From contig NZ_JASBRH010000004.1 in NCBI RefSeq assembly GCF_029961155.1, positions 186,001 to 250,000 of the forward strand: a stretch of 64,000 bases of DNA, written 5' to 3'. The first letter of the stretch is position 1; each line of letters begins with the position of its first letter. The notes below the pieces were generated by a model. That model worked only from the letters and a program-made list of their open reading frames with translations. It had not been told where the DNA came from and did not search any database. This document shows positions 53,762 through 64,000 of this stretch, piece by piece. Both the position numbers and the translations under genes were made by a program. Origin of the DNA: Pontibacterium granulatum. Lineage in GTDB: Bacteria; Pseudomonadota; Gammaproteobacteria; Pseudomonadales; Balneatricaceae.

Positions 53762-54950
53762 TTTTGCCGTGCTTGCCCTGCTGCTCTGCCCGCTTAACCT
53801 GCTGGCGGCAGAGCTGACCGGCCGCGTTTCCCTGCTGGGGCTGATCAGCGACACGCCCGATGACTTGCAAGTAAACCGCGACAGCCTCAGCGCCAACCAA
53901 CAGAGCCTGCGCCTGATGCTGCAGGACGTTACCCCCAACAACGAGTGGTCGATCCACCTGCGCAGTAACCGCCTGCAAACCAAAGGCTTTGCGCTTGAAA
54001 ACAACAGCCCCAGCGACCTGTTTCGCTACCGGGAACTGGCAGGCGACGCCTTCGCCCATGACGGTGACCACCACCAGGCACGGGTACGCTTTGAGATCGA
54101 CCGCCTGCACTACCAGCACCGTTTCGCCAACGGTAGCCTCAGCATCGGCCGCCAGCCGGTAGACTGGGGCAGCGGCCGTTTCTGGCAACCGCTCAATGTA
54201 TTTGGTGCATTTGCCCCCGCTGATCTGGACACCGACTTCAAAGCCGGTATCGACAGCCTGATCTATGACTGGTATCCCACCACCTTCTCCTCGCTCAGCG
54301 CTGTCTATGCCGTGGCACCGCGGGGTGAAATCCGCTTCGGCAACAGCGCCGCCCTCTACTACCGCCTACCGGCAGGAGAGCGCTCGGAGCTGGCCTTGCT
54401 GGCGGGTGAGGTTGTGGATAACCGGGTCGTTGGTGCGTCGTTTGAAAGTGAATGGTCGGGTATCGGCTGGCGTGTGGAAGCTATTCATTACGACCAACCC
54501 GATAGGCGCACAGACGGCCTGTTCTGGATCGCCGGGCTGGACTACCAGTTCGACAACGGCACCCTGCTGAATCTGGAGTGGCACCAAAACGCGCTGGGCA
54601 GCCCTGACGAAACGGGCTTAGAAGCGATCGCCGATTCATTCCTGGTACAGTCTGGCCTGCAACAGCAACTCGGTCGGCAAGCTCTCGGTCTGGGGCTGAG
54701 CGACGACCTGACGCCGCTGCTGCGCGGCAGTTATACCCTGCTGCTCAGTCCGCTCAGGGATGCAGACAACCAGCGTCATCTCTCCAGCCTGCACCAGTTT
54801 ACGCTGCTCTACTCCCTGAGTGACGAATCGGACCTGCTGCTGTCGGCGCTGCTCACCGCTGGCCGCGGCCTGGATTCATCGGGACACCCCCACTCCGAGT
54901 TCGGCCATATTCCCAACAGCCTGACCCTGCGCTGGCGGCTTTATTTCTGA
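53745..54950 (+). CDS. exported protein, probable outer-membrane beta-barrel
   Basis: A 401-residue protein of unknown family. ATG 53745 (MKRSCNF) is preferred because it opens a clean signal peptide (ALLLCPLNLLAA). The mature part has many alternating polar/hydrophobic strands and aromatic girdle-like residues, and ends in RWRLYF with a terminal Phe, as in outer-membrane barrels. It is the last gene of the ABC set and its coupling suggests an outer-membrane partner for the exporter (inference). Confidence 0.7.
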   Translation: MKRSCNFAVLALLLCPLNLLAAELTGRVSLLGLISDTPDDLQVNRDSLSANQQSLRLMLQDVTPNNEWSIHLRSNRLQTKGFALENNSPSDLFRYRELAGDAFAHDGDHHQARVRFEIDRLHYQHRFANGSLSIGRQPVDWGSGRFWQPLNVFGAFAPADLDTDFKAGIDSLIYDWYPTTFSSLSAVYAVAPRGEIRFGNSAALYYRLPAGERSELALLAGEVVDNRVVGASFESEWSGIGWRVEAIHYDQPDRRTDGLFWIAGLDYQFDNGTLLNLEWHQNALGSPDETGLEAIADSFLVQSGLQQQLGRQALGLGLSDDLTPLLRGSYTLLLSPLRDADNQRHLSSLHQFTLLYSLSDESDLLLSALLTAGRGLDSSGHPHSEFGHIPNSLTLRWRLYF

Positions 54951-55056
54951 GCGGCTCACAAAGCTGACCTCGTATATATACCCCTATTATTTGCAGGTAT
55001 AAGCCAGTGAACTATGCTCGAAAGTGACGTTTTGGTTTTTAGAGCAGGTTCCTGTT

Positions 55057-56806
<1,750 letters not shown>

Positions 56807-56829
<23 letters not shown>

Positions 56830-57829
56830 CAAACCCCACCTTAAACCACACGTAAGACGCAGCCACCTGCTGCAGCTGCTGCACGGCATGATCCGCATCC
56901 GGCGTTTTGAGGAGAAATGCGCCGAGCTTTACACCCTGGAGAAAATCCGGGGTTTCCTCCACCTCTACATCGGCGAGGAGGCGATCGCCGTCGGCTGCAA
57001 CGAAGCGCTGGCAAAGGATGACGCCCTGATCTGCACATACCGCGAACACGGCCATGCCCTGGCCCGTGGCGTATCCATGACCGCGGTGATGGCCGAGATG
57101 TATGGCAAACTCAACGGCTGCAGTCGGGGGCGCGGAGGTTCCATGCACCTGTTCGACGCGGAGACCCGCTTCTACGGTGGTAACGCCATCGTCGCGGGAG
57201 GCCTGCCACTGGCAGTGGGACTGGCGCTGGCCGACAAGCTACAAAACCGCAAGCGGGTCACTGCCTGCTTTTTTGGTGAAGGCGCCGTGGCTGAGGGGGA
57301 GTTTCACGAAAGCCTCAATCTGGCTGCGCTCTGGCAGTTACCGGTGCTGTTTGTCTGCGAAAACAACCTCTACGCCATGGGCACGGCCCTGAAGATTTCC
57401 GAATCCGAGCAGGATATCCACCAGAAGGCTGCCGGATACAACATTAAGTCTGAGGCGGTCGACGGCATGAACGTGGTAGAGGTGGTACAGGCCGCCCAAC
57501 GCGCCTGTGACAGTATCCGGGCCGACGGTTTGCCGCGCTTCCTGGAGTGCCGTACCTACCGTTTCCGCGCCCACTCCATGTTCGACAGCCAGCTCTATCG
57601 TGACAAGGCAGAGGTAGAAAGCTGGCAGCAAAAAGGCCCCATCGTGCAGTTGGTACAGTGGCTGCGCGACTACCACCAGCTGAGCGACGACGAGCTGCGC
57701 AGCCTCGAACGTCAGGTGGAGCTGGAACTCAGCGAAGCGGTGGCGGCCGCGGAACGGGGCGAGTTCGAACCCGTGGATAACCTGACCGCAGACGTGTACA
57801 CCCCCAGCGCATCGGGAGGTGCGGCATGA
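56807..57829 (+). CDS. 2-oxoacid dehydrogenase E1 alpha subunit (PDH/acetoin-type)
   Basis: A 340-residue thiamine-diphosphate enzyme subunit. ATG 56807 follows GGAG; GTG 56804 and ATG 56813 are close alternatives. The TPP-Mg motif reads [14 protein letters not shown] to ENN (GEG instead of GDG, as in branched-chain E1), and the phosphorylation-loop region [16 protein letters not shown] matches PDH/AcoA. It should decarboxylate a 2-oxoacid, probably pyruvate or acetoin, and pass the acyl to the E2 lipoyl arm. Confidence 0.9.
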
Positions 57830-58815
57830 CTGACGGCACCACCATGAGTTACCGCGAGGCGATCCGGCAGGCCCTGCGCGAAGCGATGAACGAGGATCCC
57901 CGGGTCTTCCTGATGGGGGAAGACGTTGGTCACTACGGCGGCTGTTACGGCGTGTCCAAGGGGCTGCTCAGTGAATTTGGCGACGAACGTATCCGCGATA
58001 CGCCCCTGTCAGAATCCGGCTTTGTGGGCGCAGGTGTGGGTGCAGCCCTGGGTGGTATGCGTCCGATCGTCGAGGTGATGACCGTTAACTTCAGCCTGCT
58101 CGCCCTCGACCAGATCGTGAACAACGCCGCCACCATTCGCCACATGTCCGGCGGACAGTTCAACGTCCCGCTGGTCATCCGCATGGCCAGCGGTGCCGGT
58201 CGTCAGTTGGCGGCACAGCACTCCCACAGTCTGGAGTGCTGGTACGCCCATGTACCCGGCCTCAAGGTCCTGGCACCCGCCACTGTCGCCGATGCCCGCT
58301 TTATGCTGAAAATGGCGCTGGACGATCCCGATCCGGTGGTGATTTTCGAGCACGTGATGCTCTATAACAACGAGGAGCCGATCCCCACCCCGGATCGATG
58401 TCCACCGATGGAGCAGGCGTTTGTTCGCCGCGAAGGCAGCGACCTTACTCTGATCACCTACGGCGGTTCACTCCCTAAGGTATTGGCCGCGGCTGAAGAA
58501 CTCTCCCATGCAGGTATCAGTGCCGAGGTACTGGACCTACGCAGCCTTCGCCCTTTAGACACCGATGCTATTGTGCGCAGCGTCAGCAAAACCCACCGCG
58601 CCCTGACCGTCGATGAAGGCTGGCGCACCGGCTCACTGGCCGGCGAGATCAGCGCCATCATCATGGAACAGGCGTTCTGGGAACTGGATGCCCCCGTGGG
58701 CCGGGTCTGCAGCCAAGAGGTCCCGATCCCCTACCCGAAACACCTGGAAGATGCCGCACTGCCCCAGCGTGGCGAGATCGTACAAAGCGCCAAACAGATC
58801 ATGGGGGCCGTATGA
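57826..58815 (+). CDS. 2-oxoacid dehydrogenase E1 beta subunit
   Basis: A 329-residue transketolase-like beta subunit. It has the [20 protein letters not shown] and [20 protein letters not shown] segments of PDH E1beta, with the TPP-contacting Glu in MGEDV and a C-terminal swivel domain ([17 protein letters not shown]). It overlaps E1alpha and E2 by 4 bp each. Confidence 0.92.
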   Translation: MTDGTTMSYREAIRQALREAMNEDPRVFLMGEDVGHYGGCYGVSKGLLSEFGDERIRDTPLSESGFVGAGVGAALGGMRPIVEVMTVNFSLLALDQIVNNAATIRHMSGGQFNVPLVIRMASGAGRQLAAQHSHSLECWYAHVPGLKVLAPATVADARFMLKMALDDPDPVVIFEHVMLYNNEEPIPTPDRCPPMEQAFVRREGSDLTLITYGGSLPKVLAAAEELSHAGISAEVLDLRSLRPLDTDAIVRSVSKTHRALTVDEGWRTGSLAGEISAIIMEQAFWELDAPVGRVCSQEVPIPYPKHLEDAALPQRGEIVQSAKQIMGAV

Positions 58816-59915
58816 GCGAACTGACCATGCCCTCCTTTGGCGCGGATATGGAGAGCGGCGTTGTCAGCGAGTGGCGCATCAAACCCGGTGATCGGATTCA
58901 GAAAGGCGACATCATTGCGGTGATCGAGACCAATAAGGGCGCCATCGATATGGAGGCCTTCCAAACCGGGACCGTCCATAAACTGCTGGTCGAACCCGGT
59001 AGCCAGGTCTTGGTGGGCACGCCAATTGCCATCCTTAGCGAGAATAAAGCAGAAGCGCCCGTGACTGATTCCGTAGTCAGTACGCGCCCCAAAGCGTCAC
59101 CACTGGCCCGGAAACGGGCACAGGTAAGGGGTATCGACCTGAGGGGGCTCAGTGGCAGCGGCCCCGATGGCGCGATTTTGGCCGCCGACCTGCCGACACC
59201 GATCCCACAGCCACCTGAAGTAGATGCCACGGAACCGGGTGACGAAAAAGAGATGATGCGCCGGGCCATCGCCACTGCCATGGCCCGCTCCAAGCGGGAG
59301 ATTCCCCACTACTACCTCTCTACCACCATCGACCTGCAAACCGCGCTGGAGTGGATGACCCAGTACAACCACAACAAACCCGCTGACGAACAACTGCTGA
59401 TGACAGCCCTGCTTCACAAGGCGGTGGCACTGGCGCTGGTCGACAGCCCTGAGTTGAACGGTTTTTACCAGAACGGCCAGTTTCACCCCGCCGACGAAAT
59501 TCACCTGGGGATGGCGATCTCGATCCGCAACTGGGGCCTGATCACCCCTGCTTTGCATCGGGTCGATAAAGCACCGCTTGCAGAGCTGATGCAACGCATG
59601 CGGGATCTCACATTACGCGCGCGCCGTGGCGGCTTGCGCAGTTCCGAGATGACCGATGCCACCATCACCGTCAGCAGCATGGGCGAACGGGGTGTGGAAA
59701 CCCTGTTTGGCGTGATCTATCCACCCCAAGTGGCATTGATCGGAATCGGTTGTCCTCAAACCCTGCCTTGGGTGGTAAACGGTGAGGTCTGCCCCCGATT
59801 GGGGGTCAACGTTTCACTGGCGGCAGATCACCGGGTCAGTGATGGCCACCAGGGCGGTAAATGCCTGCGCCGGATAAACACGCTGCTACAGCACCCGGAA
59901 CGCTTACTGGACTAG
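58812..59915 (+). CDS. 2-oxoacid dehydrogenase E2, short dihydrolipoamide acyltransferase
   Basis: A 367-residue E2 with one lipoyl domain (residues 1-80; lipoyl lysine Lys42 in [13 protein letters not shown] in place of the usual ETDKA), a peripheral-subunit-binding domain (about 93-128; [18 protein letters not shown]) and a catalytic domain ending in [13 protein letters not shown] with His340 and Asp344. It is shorter than typical E2 proteins. No E3 (lipoamide dehydrogenase) gene follows; an ACP gene starts 10 bp after its stop, which is unusual. Confidence 0.9.
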   Translation: MSELTMPSFGADMESGVVSEWRIKPGDRIQKGDIIAVIETNKGAIDMEAFQTGTVHKLLVEPGSQVLVGTPIAILSENKAEAPVTDSVVSTRPKASPLARKRAQVRGIDLRGLSGSGPDGAILAADLPTPIPQPPEVDATEPGDEKEMMRRAIATAMARSKREIPHYYLSTTIDLQTALEWMTQYNHNKPADEQLLMTALLHKAVALALVDSPELNGFYQNGQFHPADEIHLGMAISIRNWGLITPALHRVDKAPLAELMQRMRDLTLRARRGGLRSSEMTDATITVSSMGERGVETLFGVIYPPQVALIGIGCPQTLPWVVNGEVCPRLGVNVSLAADHRVSDGHQGGKCLRRINTLLQHPERLLD

Positions 59916-59925
59916 AGGAGATACG

Positions 59926-60177
59926 ATGGAGATCGCACAGATTGAGGCGATTGTCTTTGAAGAGCTGAAGAACATCGCCCCTGAAATGGAGCCCATTGAA
60001 CTGGATCGGGATGAAGACCTGCGCGAGGAGATGGATATCGATTCGATGGATTTTATGATCCTGATGGTGGCATTGGGTAAACGCCTGGGCATCACGATTC
60101 CCGACCAGGATCACCACCTGCTTACCAGTCTGAATAACGTGCTGGGCTACCTACAGGAAAAAGTCGCTCAAAACTAA
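59926..60177 (+). CDS. acyl carrier protein
   Basis: An 83-residue acidic four-helix carrier protein. The phosphopantetheine serine is Ser40 in MDIDSMDFMILM, with DSM in place of DSL. It has AGAGGAG just upstream and is the last gene of the ligase-E1alpha-E1beta-E2 operon. A dedicated ACP in such an operon suggests that the acyl group generated or activated by these enzymes is loaded on a protein carrier and not only on CoA (inference). No ketosynthase is adjacent. Confidence 0.88.
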   Translation: MEIAQIEAIVFEELKNIAPEMEPIELDRDEDLREEMDIDSMDFMILMVALGKRLGITIPDQDHHLLTSLNNVLGYLQEKVAQN

Positions 60178-60207
60178 ACAGGGAGAGCACGCCCATGCTC
60201 CCCCTGT
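60178..60207. terminator. bidirectional hairpin between ACP and protease genes
   Basis: A 12-bp stem acagggagagca / tgctccccctgt with one G-T pair and a 6-base loop lies between two convergent genes. It has no long T tail, but the stem is strong. Confidence 0.65.
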
Positions 60208-60218
60208 CCTTCCGTTGA

Positions 60219-61574
60219 CTAACGTAACAACACAAAGAAGCTGCCCCGACCGCGGTTTACACGCAGCAACACTTCACTGGCCTCACGGCCCAGAGCTTTC
60301 TCCATATCGTCCAGATCACGCACACGCTGGCGATTCACGCTCACAATCAGGTCGCCCGGTCGTAACCCGGCAAACGCTGCGGCGGAGTTTCGATCCAGGG
60401 ACGTAACCACCACCCCTTCACGGTCCGCCTGATTCTCGAATCTTACACCGGCCAGCAGCTCGTGCCCTACTTCACCGGTTGCGGCAATGCGGCGCGGATC
60501 GCCCACTTTAACACCCAGCGTGATGCGCTCACCGTCCCGGAACAGCGCGACCTTCACCTCCTCACCAATCCTCTTCACACCTACCAGGCTGCGCAGCTGG
60601 CTGCTGTTTTTGGTCGGCACGCCGTCTATGGACAAAATGATGTCCCCCGCCTCGATCCCTGCCTCTTCAGCCGGCGAGTCTTCTGCGACACCGGTCACCA
60701 ATACACCAAATTCACCACGCTTGAGGCCAAAGGCATCACGCAGATCGGAGGTGATATCCTGGATACCCACACCCAGCTGGCCACGACGGACCTCGCCATC
60801 CGCGAGGATCTGCTCCATGCTGGCTTTGGCCATGTTGGTTGGAATCGCAAAACCGATGCCGATATTACCGCCGCCGCGGGAGATGATGGCCGTGTTGATG
60901 CCGATCAGCTCACCCCGCAGGTTTACCAGTGCGCCACCAGAGTTACCCGGGTTGATGGAGGCATCGGTCTGGATAAAGTTCTCGTAGCCCTCGATGCCCA
61001 GACCACTGCGCCCCAGCGCACTGACAATCCCGGTAGTCACGGTTTGACCCAGACCAAACGGGTTGCCGATCGCCACCACAAAATCACCCACTTTCAGGTT
61101 CTCCGAGTTGCTCATCTTCACCTCGGACAGGTTTTTAGCATCGATCTTCAATACGGCGATATCCAGCTCTGGATCTACACCCTGCAGCTCGGCTTTGAAG
61201 GAACGGCCATCGATCAGTGACACCTGAATCTCATCGGCGTCCTTGATCACATGGAAGTTGGTCAGCACCACCCCATCTCCGGCATCAACGATGACACCGG
61301 AGCCTGCGCTCTGTTCGCGACGCTCGGTCTGCTGGCGGTATTGCTCGTCAGGGATATTGAAGAAACGACGGAAGAAGGGGTCATTCAACAACGGGTTATA
61401 GAGCTGACGGTTCGAGTAGGTGGATATGTTCACCACGGCAGAATTCACCGACTCCAACATCGGTGCCAACGAAGGGAGCGGTTGGCCCTGGCTATCATGG
61501 GTGGGTAAGCCCGCAAACACGCAGCTGCTGAAAAGGATCAGCAGACTGGCACTTACTCGCTTCATCAAGTTCAT
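60219..61574 (-). CDS. degQ: DegQ/MucD-type periplasmic serine protease
   Basis: HtrA-family protease and chaperone of the periplasm, 451 residues. ATG 61574 follows GGAG with eight bases between and starts a signal peptide (ending CVFAG); upstream codons are not supported. The catalytic triad is His108 (LTNFHVIKDADE), Asp138 (DPELDIAVLK) and Ser212 (NPGNSGGALVN). Two PDZ domains follow (about 265-350 and 365-450). It degrades or refolds damaged envelope proteins. A possible sigma-E-type promoter lies about 115 bases upstream. Confidence 0.93.
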   Translation of the reverse strand: MNLMKRVSASLLILFSSCVFAGLPTHDSQGQPLPSLAPMLESVNSAVVNISTYSNRQLYNPLLNDPFFRRFFNIPDEQYRQQTERREQSAGSGVIVDAGDGVVLTNFHVIKDADEIQVSLIDGRSFKAELQGVDPELDIAVLKIDAKNLSEVKMSNSENLKVGDFVVAIGNPFGLGQTVTTGIVSALGRSGLGIEGYENFIQTDASINPGNSGGALVNLRGELIGINTAIISRGGGNIGIGFAIPTNMAKASMEQILADGEVRRGQLGVGIQDITSDLRDAFGLKRGEFGVLVTGVAEDSPAEEAGIEAGDIILSIDGVPTKNSSQLRSLVGVKRIGEEVKVALFRDGERITLGVKVGDPRRIAATGEVGHELLAGVRFENQADREGVVVTSLDRNSAAAFAGLRPGDLIVSVNRQRVRDLDDMEKALGREASEVLLRVNRGRGSFFVLLR

Positions 61575-61675
61575 CGTGTCATCTCCTGTCACTGGAAATT
61601 GATAGTCAGTCCCACAAAGCCTGCCGCTAAGGTGCACCATTAATCCGCGCAGCATTGCTGAAAGGACGACCGGTT

Positions 61676-61717
61676 CAGAGTACGCAATATTGAGTGGGTA
61701 CTCTACGCAAAAGTTTC
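61676..61717 (-). promoter_or_regulatory. inverted repeat and possible sigma-E promoter of degQ
   Basis: On the minus strand gaaactt, a 17-base spacer and tcaat resemble a sigma-E (AlgU) promoter. Overlapping it, agagtac and gtactct form a 7-bp inverted repeat with a 14-base centre, and tacgcaa is repeated directly. The promoter match is partial, and coordinates may be off by one or two bases. Confidence 0.3.
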
Positions 61718-61813
61718 AAGTGGCGGAAAAAAATATTGTGCAGTCCTAAAACCCGTCCACGCCCCTGCTCTCCTTGCACGGATGACACCATGAAAATTTT
61801 TTTATTGGTAGTG

Positions 61814-61842
61814 CTTGAAATCGTTTTTGACCGACCCTAATT
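61814..61842 (+). promoter_or_regulatory. sigma-32 heat-shock promoter of groESL
   Basis: CTTGAAA (61814-61820), 14 bases, then CCCTAATT (61835-61842). This matches the RpoH consensus CTTGAAA-n13/14-CCCCATnT closely. It lies about 70 bases upstream of groES. No CIRCE element is seen. Confidence 0.8.
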
Positions 61843-61911
61843 ATTTTTTCACCGGGCGATACTGCCCGAAATAACGATGTGAATGTGTTTTATTGTATGG
61901 AGTGAAATGAA

Positions 61912-62205
61912 ATGAATCTTCGCCCTCTACATGATCGCGTACTCATTGAGCGCCTGTCTGAGGAAAGCAAAAGCGAAGGAGGCATTATCCTCACCGGAAA
62001 TGCCGCCAAGAAATCCAATCGAGGAGTAGTGAAGGCCGTAGGCGCCGGTAAGTTACTCGAAAATGGCCAGCATCGCCCACCCGCAGTCCAGGTAGGCGAC
62101 ACCGTTTTGTTCAAAGAGGGCTTCAGTGCCCACACCGAAAAGCAGGACGAAAAGGAGTACCTGATCGTCCAGGAAAGCGACATTTTGGCAGTTATCGACG
62201 CGTAA
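61912..62205 (+). CDS. groES: co-chaperonin GroES
   Basis: The heptameric lid of the GroEL chamber, 97 residues. It begins MNLRPLHDRVLIERL, has a mobile loop SKSEGGIILTGNAAKKSN with the IILTG contact motif, and ends EYLIVQESDILAVIDA. It precedes groEL by 26 bp with the usual operon order. Confidence 0.96.
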   Translation: MNLRPLHDRVLIERLSEESKSEGGIILTGNAAKKSNRGVVKAVGAGKLLENGQHRPPAVQVGDTVLFKEGFSAHTEKQDEKEYLIVQESDILAVIDA

Positions 62206-62225
62206 ATTTGTATTCAGGAGGTTAA

Positions 62226-63824
<1,599 letters not shown>

Positions 63825-63837
63825 ATACAAACCTACC

Positions 63838-63863
63838 AACGGCGGTCAGATGACCGCCGTTTT
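63838..63863 (+). terminator. terminator of groESL
   Basis: Perfect 11-bp stem aacggcggtca / tgaccgccgtt with a 2-base centre (small loop in practice) and a short T run. It overlaps the end of the convergent partial gene. Confidence 0.8.
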
Positions 63864-64000
63864 CATATATGCCCCTCTTTTTCCTGCAGCGCTTCTACCA
63901 GCGCCAATGCCTTCTGCTCCTGAGTATCGATCGATTGCGTCGAACCCACCTGATCCAACTCTGCAATCAGCTTATCGTTGGATGAGCAGACAAACACCGG
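63863..64000 (-). CDS. C-terminal end of an unidentified gene
   Basis: On the minus strand a frame is open from the right edge to TGA at 63863-63865. The 45 visible residues (start PVFVCSSNDKLIAELDQVGS) end LVEALQEKEGHI. The N-terminal part lies beyond the window. No family can be named from this tail. It is convergent with groEL and shares the hairpin region. Confidence 0.5.
   Translation of the reverse strand, partial: PVFVCSSNDKLIAELDQVGSTQSIDTQEQKALALVEALQEKEGHI

Overview
The window reads as chromosomal DNA of a marine gammaproteobacterium of the Oceanospirillales type (Marinobacterium/Marinomonas/Neptuniibacter-like). The evidence is a complete DddD-type DMSP catabolic cluster, two NhaA antiporters, two MscS channels, a BCCT osmolyte carrier, a split Aer-type aerotaxis receptor, and a moderately GC-rich dense gene layout. 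The genus is inferred from gene content and was not tested by a search.

Layout. (1) 1-10.1 kb: a probable genomic-island end carrying paralogues of housekeeping/stress genes (nhaA, a PTS enzyme I-like gene with a broken 5' end, acnA, hflC-hflK, a Crp/Fnr-type regulator). It ends at an orphan 3' fragment of a tRNA-Leu(CAA) gene at 10042-10098, which is the usual footprint of a tRNA attachment site. (2) 10.2-17.2 kb: two divergent mscS genes, a second nhaA, purE-purK. (3) 17.6-18.3 kb: a deletion scar joining the 3' parts of a cysteine-synthase-like gene and an Lrp-type regulator, both without 5' ends. (4) 18.4-28.1 kb: a divergent uptake-and-hydrolysis system. One arm is GntR/UTRA regulator, TIM-barrel isomerase, IMPase-like phosphatase and a CxPSR sulfatase/phosphonate-monoester-hydrolase; the other is a five-gene peptide/opine-type ABC importer. 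Two identical 12-bp palindromes sit between the arms. (5) 28.1-33.1 kb: SMR exporter, Wzx-like flippase, 3-hydroxybutyrate dehydrogenase, and an uncharacterised di-iron oxygenase with its flavin/[2Fe-2S] reductase. (6) 33.5-40.4 kb: two c-di-GMP-related proteins behind Fnr/Anr-type boxes, then a PAS protein and a CZB-domain chemoreceptor that look like a split Aer. (7) 40.5-49.5 kb: DMSP catabolism: LysR (dddR-like), dddC, dddB, dddT and a universal stress protein on the minus strand, with dddD divergent. (8) 49.6-55.0 kb: LolA-like protein, two FtsX-type permeases, a LolD-like ATPase and an outer-membrane barrel candidate. (9) 55.1-60.2 kb: acetyl-CoA-synthetase-like ligase, 2-oxoacid dehydrogenase E1alpha, E1beta and E2, and an acyl carrier protein. 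(10) 60.2-64.0 kb: DegQ/MucD-type protease, groES-groEL with a sigma-32 promoter and a GroEL without its GGM tail, and a partial gene at the right edge.

How the genes work together. The ddd block imports DMSP (DddT), cleaves it through CoA transfer (DddD, with Asp602 in place) to DMS and 3-hydroxypropionyl-CoA, and feeds the C3 product through DddB and DddC to acetyl-CoA. The best candidates for undescribed systems are the GntR-operated hydrolase/ABC locus (18.4-28.1 kb), the di-iron oxygenase/reductase pair (30.9-33.1 kb), and the 2-oxoacid-dehydrogenase/ACP operon (55.1-60.2 kb).
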